Assembly (NCBI GenBank): GCA_910578145.1
Contig: CAJTPJ010000013.1
Coordinates: 1 to 33,300 of the forward strand
Length of the DNA stretch: 33,300 bases
Direction: 5' to 3'
Source of the DNA: an uncultured Christensenella sp.
Lineage (GTDB): Bacteria; Bacillota; Clostridia; Christensenellales; Borkfalkiaceae
The notes under the pieces: model-generated
Databases searched by the model: none
Told to the model about the DNA's origin: nothing
The model's input: the letters and a program-made list of their open reading frames with translations, nothing else
Shown: positions 32,089-33,300 of the stretch, one piece after another
Layout: every line of letters starts with the position of its first letter
Position numbering within the stretch: position 1 is the first letter of the stretch
Position numbers and translations under genes: made by a program

Positions 32089-33117
32089 TCAGCTCTGCTG
32101 CGTAAATACCACGTTTATTCTGCTTGGGCTGGACAGCCCCACGCAGTCTTTCGGATTTATATCAAACCAGCTTGCGCCACCGTCCTGACTTGCCTGCAAA
32201 CCCGTGCCGGCGTCGTTCCAGCGGCAACTAAACCCGTCGGGAACGGTGGGTTGAATACTCTTGTCGTAGAGCGCCGGATTCCACACGTTCGTTTCATACT
32301 CCGAAGACGGAAGAGCCGACGAGGGAACGCAACGGAAAAGAAAACTTTTAGCCGCGCCCTTGCCGAGTAAATAATCGTCGGTTACAGGTAAATTGACCGT
32401 CAGTTTATAATAGTTGAATTGCTGTTCTCTGCGCGTAGTAACCGAACACATTAGGCTTTCAACCTCAACGTCACCGTAAACTTCGGTGCGGTACGAGGTG
32501 TAAGTGCTTAAAAGCACGCCCTTGCGCGGCTCGTCTTCCTTTTCCGCGTGCATAGATAGCTCTAACTTGCCGCCCGCGCCGTCTATAAGTTGCCTATAAT
32601 CGTTGGGCACCTCTTTATCACCTATCCCCTCGATTACCGCGTCGCGGATACCGTTGGGTGAAGCGGGGTGTATTTGATACAACTCGCTTGCCTTTACTGC
32701 GTCGGGTGCGACTGCAAGAGAAGAAGCGTCGCCCGAAAGCTCGACAAACTGAAACATCATATTTTCGGCAAAACGCTCGGGGATATACATTATAAAACTG
32801 TACCTGTAATCGCGGCTTGTTTCGTCGTTTTTGTTGTTTACCGTAATTACTGTTTCGCTGTATGCGTTCATCTGCACGGCTTCGGCGTCCGAAGATACTC
32901 TCTGTAAAAAGGGCGCGTTGACAAAGGTACTTTTTTTGCCGTCAACTACAAACGAACAACTTATGCCTGCCACGTTGCCGCCGTTCAATTCGCCGTACAG
33001 CGTAACGTACCGCGCAAAGGAATAGGAAGTGATAACGACGGCACATATTACTAAAAGACAAGTTATCACAAGCAATATTTTGAATACGTTTTTTTGTAAT
33101 TTTTCCGTCGTACTCAC
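32089..33117 (-). CDS. Signal-anchored surface subunit, first gene of fibre locus
   Basis: This protein of about 340 residues has a membrane segment (about 12-32) ending SYSFARYVTL, the same FARY motif as the TasA-like protein. A beta-rich domain follows, with no family I can name (CSFVVDGKKSTF, SCRWNDAGTGLQASQDGGASWFDI). It is probably a minor fibre or tip subunit cut by SipW. The start is a problem. The only standard start near the Shine-Dalgarno is GTG 33117, but that GTG is itself part of GGGAGGTGA, leaving no spacing. The next codons are ACG (33111 and 33108), at 5 and 8 bases from GGGAGG. Either ACG is used or an ATG was lost. Confidence 0.75.
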   Translation of the reverse strand: MSTTEKLQKNVFKILLVITCLLVICAVVITSYSFARYVTLYGELNGGNVAGISCSFVVDGKKSTFVNAPFLQRVSSDAEAVQMNAYSETVITVNNKNDETSRDYRYSFIMYIPERFAENMMFQFVELSGDASSLAVAPDAVKASELYQIHPASPNGIRDAVIEGIGDKEVPNDYRQLIDGAGGKLELSMHAEKEDEPRKGVLLSTYTSYRTEVYGDVEVESLMCSVTTRREQQFNYYKLTVNLPVTDDYLLGKGAAKSFLFRCVPSSALPSSEYETNVWNPALYDKSIQPTVPDGFSCRWNDAGTGLQASQDGGASWFDINPKDCVGLSSPSRINVVFTQQS

Positions 33118-33149
33118 CTCCCTTTTTTTATTTCAATTAATAATATTTT

Positions 33150-33187
33150 GCGTTTGCAAGCAAACGCAAAAGGGGCTAGCCCCTTTT
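33150..33187 (-). promoter_or_regulatory. Two leader hairpins of the fibre locus
   Basis: AAAAGGGGCTAGCCCCTTTT (33168-33187) is a perfect palindrome. It is followed leftward by GCGTTTG-CTTG-CAAACGC (33150-33167). Both lie between promoter and ribosome site, as an attenuator or stabilising leader would. Confidence 0.6.
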
Positions 33188-33207
33188 TTAGATTATAATA
33201 CATTATA

Positions 33208-33236
33208 ATAATACACCCTACGCACCCATATTGCAA
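33208..33236 (-). promoter_or_regulatory. Promoter of the fibre locus
   Basis: Read leftward, TTGCAA (33231-33236), 17 bases, TATTAT (33208-33213). Two further TATAAT strings (33192-33197 and 33202-33207) lie just downstream without matching -35 boxes. Confidence 0.6.
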
Positions 33237-33272
33237 GTATTTTTAAAAATTTTTCGGGCTTTGTTTTAGAGG

Positions 33273-33288
33273 TAACGTTATAACGTTA
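33273..33288. promoter_or_regulatory. Operator-like TAACGTTA pair upstream of the fibre locus
   Basis: TAACGTTA occurs twice, back to back (33273-33280, 33281-33288). Each copy is a perfect palindrome. The position, about 37 bases upstream of the -35, suits an activator or repressor site. Confidence 0.45.
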
Positions 33289-33300
33289 TATATTATTTTA

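Overview
The window looks like chromosomal DNA of a low-to-mid GC Bacillota, most likely an uncultured gut-type member of the Clostridia. Support comes from a zinc-type ribosomal S18 in an rpsF-ssb-rpsR operon, a SpoIIE-type phosphatase, a DesK-type two-component system, and a SipW/TasA-like secretion locus. Clean TTGACA/TATAAT promoters and strong Rho-independent terminators add to this. Species cannot be named from sequence reading alone.

Region by region: (1) 1-6.7 kb is one leftward gene for a 2120-residue membrane-anchored surface protein with ~164-residue tandem modules and InlB-like C-terminal repeats. It is divergent from an O-antigen-ligase-like membrane protein (6.8-8.2 kb) across a region rich in TTGTCATA palindromes. 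(2) 8.2-11.9 kb alternates ordinary genes (a left-handed beta-helix acyltransferase, a small membrane protein, the PLP homeostasis protein YggS) with two genes of more AT-rich, foreign-looking composition: a GNAT acetyltransferase and a transglutaminase-like protein. These two share similar flanking sequences. (3) 12.0-16.4 kb is leftward housekeeping: rpsR, ssb and rpsF with a leader hairpin, an unrecognised 608-residue anchored protein, and a CCA-adding enzyme. (4) 16.4-18.4 kb is a rightward pair: a diacylglycerol/lipid kinase overlapping a PAS-SpoIIE phosphatase. (5) 18.5-20.3 kb is a leftward response regulator and histidine kinase. (6) 20.4-22.5 kb is a rightward M20 dipeptidase and YiiX-like cysteine peptidase pair. 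(7) 22.6-24.6 kb is an accessory patch: a tRNA-Arg(ACG) gene preceded by three 88-bp tandem units that each carry only the 5' half of the tRNA, and followed 153 bp later by a duplicate of the tRNA 3' end. Then come a repressor with two HTH domains, a divergent SLOG-family protein, and a 51-residue membrane protein. (8) 24.65-33.1 kb is a leftward six-gene surface-fibre locus. It holds a small anchored subunit, a 1189-residue beta-helix protein, a TasA-like protein, a second membrane-anchored TasA-like protein, a SipW-type signal peptidase, and a membrane protein ending in a ribosomal uL15-like domain.

Genes that appear to work together: the fibre locus, where substrates with a hydrophobic segment ending in (F)ARY or SRY sit beside their probable dedicated peptidase; the kinase/phosphatase pair; and the repressor/SLOG/small-membrane-protein island.

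The most interesting unexplained signals are as follows. A family of four 3'-UTR hairpin repeats sits just after the stops of four different genes, with a conserved loop and changing stems. A tRNA-half tandem array sits next to the repressor-SLOG island. The fibre locus includes a uL15-like fusion. One pair of divergent promoters shares a single palindromic -35 box.
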